Assembly: GCA_002449955.1 (NCBI GenBank)
Contig: DJYD01000067.1
Span: forward strand, 2,622-17,554
Source of the DNA: Lachnospiraceae bacterium UBA6987
GTDB lineage: Bacteria > Bacillota > Clostridia > Lachnospirales > Lachnospiraceae
Direction of reading: 5' to 3'
Length of the DNA stretch: 14,933 nucleotides
Part shown: positions 13,307-14,933 of the stretch, one piece after another
Layout: each line of letters begins with the position of its first letter
Position numbering within the stretch: position 1 is the first letter of the stretch
The notes under the pieces: model-generated
The model's input: only the letters and a program-made list of their open reading frames with translations
Database searches by the model: none
Told to the model about the DNA's origin: nothing
Made by a program: the position numbers and the translations under genes

Positions 13307-14370
13307 TATCCGTGCTCCCCCTTCCGGCTGAAGATGATGGCAAGGAAGAAGGGCGCGCCCAGCAAGGATGTGATGGCACCCACCGGCAGGGCCGAGCCGT
13401 TGCCGAGGCTGCGGGAGGCGGTGTCCGCCAGCAGCAGGAGGATACTCCCGCTCAAAGCCGAGGCCGGGATGGAAACCCGGTGATCCTGGCCCAGCAGGCG
13501 CTTGGTCACGTGGGGGCAGATGATGCCCACGAAGCCGATGATACCGAGGAAGGACACGCAGACCGCCGTGATGATTGAGGCCAGCAGCATGGAGATAAAT
13601 CGCAGCCGATCCACCGCCACGCCCATGCTCTTGGCCGCCGCGTCCCCACTCAGAAGAGCGTTGAACTGCCAGCTCAGAAATACGAAGAACACAAGCCCGA
13701 CCAACACCACCACAGCCATGATCAGATCCGTCCGGTAAGTCGCGCGGCCCAGATCGCCGAAGGTCCAGATCACCGCGGCGGAGAGGCCCACGTCAGTGGC
13801 GTAAAACTGCAGGATCGTGGTGGCCGCCGTCCAGACCGAGCCGATGGCGATGCCTGCCAGCACCACCACGCCGGGCTGAAAGGCCCGCAGGCGGCAGAGT
13901 CCCAGGATCAGCAAAATCGAGGCGGTGGAAAACAAAAAGGCCATCAGCGAGGTGGCATAGGGGTTTGCGCCCACGGTGTAACTGGACAGGTGGTTTCCCG
14001 TGTCCAGAAAACCGCCCGCGAAGGCGATGATGGAGAGGTTCGCCCCGAAGACCGCTGCGTTGGACACGCCCAGCGTGGAGGGCGAGGCCATGGGATTGTT
14101 GAGATCGGTCTGCATGATAAGCCCGGAGATCGACAGCCCCGCTCCCGCGATGATGGCGGCGAGTACCCGCGGGATACGGATGTTCCAGATGATCCGTACC
14201 TGGGCGGCGGTACCCCGCTTCATGAGCGCGGCAAAACAGTCCGCCAGGCTCATATGGGACGAGCCTACGAACAGGCACACAAAGGCCAGCACTAAAACGG
14301 CAAGCGCCAGAAGGCAGATTGCCGCCGTGTTCTTTCTTCTGTTTTTTCTCAGATCAGTTTGTTCCCTCAT
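13306..14370 (-). CDS. FecCD-family permease of metal-chelate importer (354 aa)
   Basis: A basic N-terminus is followed by about ten hydrophobic segments. Family hallmarks are RIPRVLAAIIAGAGLSISGL with MQTDLNNPMASPSTLGVSNA, and near the end LGIIGFVGIICPHVTKRLLG, the region that contacts the ATPase, typical of FecCD/BtuC permeases. Two copies of such a protein would form the membrane channel, here a homodimer since only one permease gene is present. The ATG at 14370 lacks a good ribosome binding site: only a G-run about 14 nt upstream, which sits in a stable hairpin. A different start or control of translation is possible. Confidence 0.93.
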   Translation of the reverse strand: MREQTDLRKNRRKNTAAICLLALAVLVLAFVCLFVGSSHMSLADCFAALMKRGTAAQVRIIWNIRIPRVLAAIIAGAGLSISGLIMQTDLNNPMASPSTLGVSNAAVFGANLSIIAFAGGFLDTGNHLSSYTVGANPYATSLMAFLFSTASILLILGLCRLRAFQPGVVVLAGIAIGSVWTAATTILQFYATDVGLSAAVIWTFGDLGRATYRTDLIMAVVVLVGLVFFVFLSWQFNALLSGDAAAKSMGVAVDRLRFISMLLASIITAVCVSFLGIIGFVGIICPHVTKRLLGQDHRVSIPASALSGSILLLLADTASRSLGNGSALPVGAITSLLGAPFFLAIIFSRKGEHG

Positions 14371-14384
14371 GGGATAAAGTTTAA

Positions 14385-14419
14385 CCCCCCGGGAGGCTGC
14401 TCACAAGCCCCCCGGGGGG
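14385..14419 (-). promoter_or_regulatory. Very GC-rich hairpin in the leader of the permease gene
   Basis: CCCCCCGGG (14385-14393) and CCCGGGGGG (14411-14419) are perfect complements, with an extra inner GGCT/AGCC. On the minus strand the structure ends 14 nt before the permease ATG and is followed by TTAAACTTTA rather than a true T-run. It is therefore a poor terminator, but it could block ribosome access or act as a cis control element. Confidence 0.5.
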
Positions 14420-14431
14420 ATATTTCCGCTC

Positions 14432-14451
14432 AAAAATTGCCGGGCACGGCA
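14432..14451 (-). terminator. Weak terminator-like hairpin after the DUF4198-type gene
   Basis: On the minus strand TGCCG and CGGCA form a 5-bp stem with a 4-nt loop, followed by ATTTTTG. It lies about 40 nt after the stop of the upstream gene. It may end that transcript or only attenuate it ahead of the permease gene. Confidence 0.4.
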
Positions 14452-14489
14452 CGCATTTCTGCCTGATGAACCTGTTCAGAACGCTGGAT

Positions 14490-14933
14490 TCACCTTTTCA
14501 CATAGGTAAATGTGGAAGCGATCTCTTTGCTGTCGTAGATTCCTTCGATCCCCTCGGCAAGCGGCTTGCGCGTTACGGCAAGATACACGCCCTTTTTCTC
14601 CACATTGAAGAAGATCCGGCCGTCCTCATCCGTATGCAGGATACGCTCGAAATACTCTTTCCCGTCATAATGGATCACAGTCACCGTCGCCTGTTTAACC
14701 GGGAAGCGGTCGTGGATCAGGGTAAGATGCACCACCTCCGCGTCCGGCTCCCAGGGCTCCGGCACGAAGCTCACGCGGGATTCGTGGATGAAATTGGCCT
14801 GGCCCTCCGTCTCGCCGACCGCAATGCAGGTCTCATAGATCTGCGGGTAATTCTTGGCGTCCAGGATATCCGGATAGGTCCGTCTGTCGCCCTCCAGATA
14901 TTCGTCCTTTTCATTCCGGACATAGTTGTTGTC
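14490..14933 (-). CDS. DUF4198-type protein, C-terminal part (partial, runs off the window)
   Basis: The frame is open from the right edge of the window down to the stop at 14490, giving 147 residues. A GTG at 14774 is internal and not the start. The C-terminal part (VVHLTLIHDRFPVKQATVTV, then RILHTDEDGRIFFNV, then YLAVTRKP) is the transthyretin-like beta-sandwich seen in DUF4198 proteins. These are exported proteins often coded beside nickel, cobalt or iron transporters. The upstream half and any signal peptide are outside the window. Same-strand position ahead of the permease operon supports a role in metal acquisition, which is inferred. Confidence 0.7.
   Translation of the reverse strand, partial: DNNYVRNEKDEYLEGDRRTYPDILDAKNYPQIYETCIAVGETEGQANFIHESRVSFVPEPWEPDAEVVHLTLIHDRFPVKQATVTVIHYDGKEYFERILHTDEDGRIFFNVEKKGVYLAVTRKPLAEGIEGIYDSKEIASTFTYVKR

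Noticed and set aside
14490..14774. Complete 94-aa gene starting at GTG 14774
   Set aside because: The same frame stays open to the window edge and reads as convincing protein, so this is the end of a longer gene.
1..14933. CRISPR array, tRNA or rRNA genes, insertion sequence ends
   Set aside because: I saw no regularly spaced repeats, no cloverleaf sequence, no rRNA stretch and no DDE transposase gene or terminal inverted repeats.

Overview
The window looks like a chromosome segment of a fairly GC-rich Clostridia-type Firmicute, of the Oscillospiraceae/Lachnospiraceae sort. The evidence is strong AGGAGG-type ribosome binding sites, consensus sigma-A promoters, U-tailed intrinsic terminators, and proteins typical of gut clostridial integrative elements. 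The assignment is by gene style only; no rRNA or other phylogenetic marker is present apart from a short guaA end.

Layout. (1) Positions 1-93 are the last 30 codons of guaA (GMP synthase), followed by its terminator. The 3' end of guaA is a well-known integration site for genomic islands. (2) Positions 151-5998 hold two tandem TTTGACCAAAA repeats, a promoter and a compact three-gene unit. It encodes a 1099-aa protein with a degenerate tyrosine-recombinase C-terminus, a 489-aa tyrosine-recombinase-like protein (4-bp gene overlap), and a 300-aa protein with a Cys/His zinc-ribbon-like N-terminus. (3) Positions 6048-8325 form a second, conventional integration module. A small Cro/CI-like regulator is transcribed leftward. 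Divergent consensus promoters flank a 17-bp palindrome. A structured leader of about 215 nt ends in an intrinsic terminator, and then come excisionase, a complete tyrosine integrase and a MobC-like ribbon-helix-helix protein. (4) Positions 8371-10281 are a rightward string of small accessory genes: an HTH protein fused to a DUF3883-type (PD-(D/E)xK-like) nuclease domain, a double-HTH protein, two small unknown proteins and another XRE-type HTH protein, closed by a terminator. (5) Positions 10395-10740 hold two gene remnants meeting head to head, which mark a rearrangement scar. (6) Positions 10752-14370 on the minus strand are a metal-chelate ABC uptake operon (FecCD-type permease, ATPase, substrate-binding protein) ending in a SAM methyltransferase gene. 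Upstream lies a partial DUF4198-type gene that runs off the window.

How it fits together. The left two thirds appear to be accessory DNA inserted behind guaA, with two unrelated recombinase systems side by side. The second is a switch-controlled integrase module with regulators and a candidate nuclease as cargo. The right third is a metal-uptake operon of higher GC that may be host core or a separate island. The least familiar part is the recombinase trio. In its two large proteins the losses of catalytic residues look complementary, and both carry a related C-terminal tail, which suggests that they act together.
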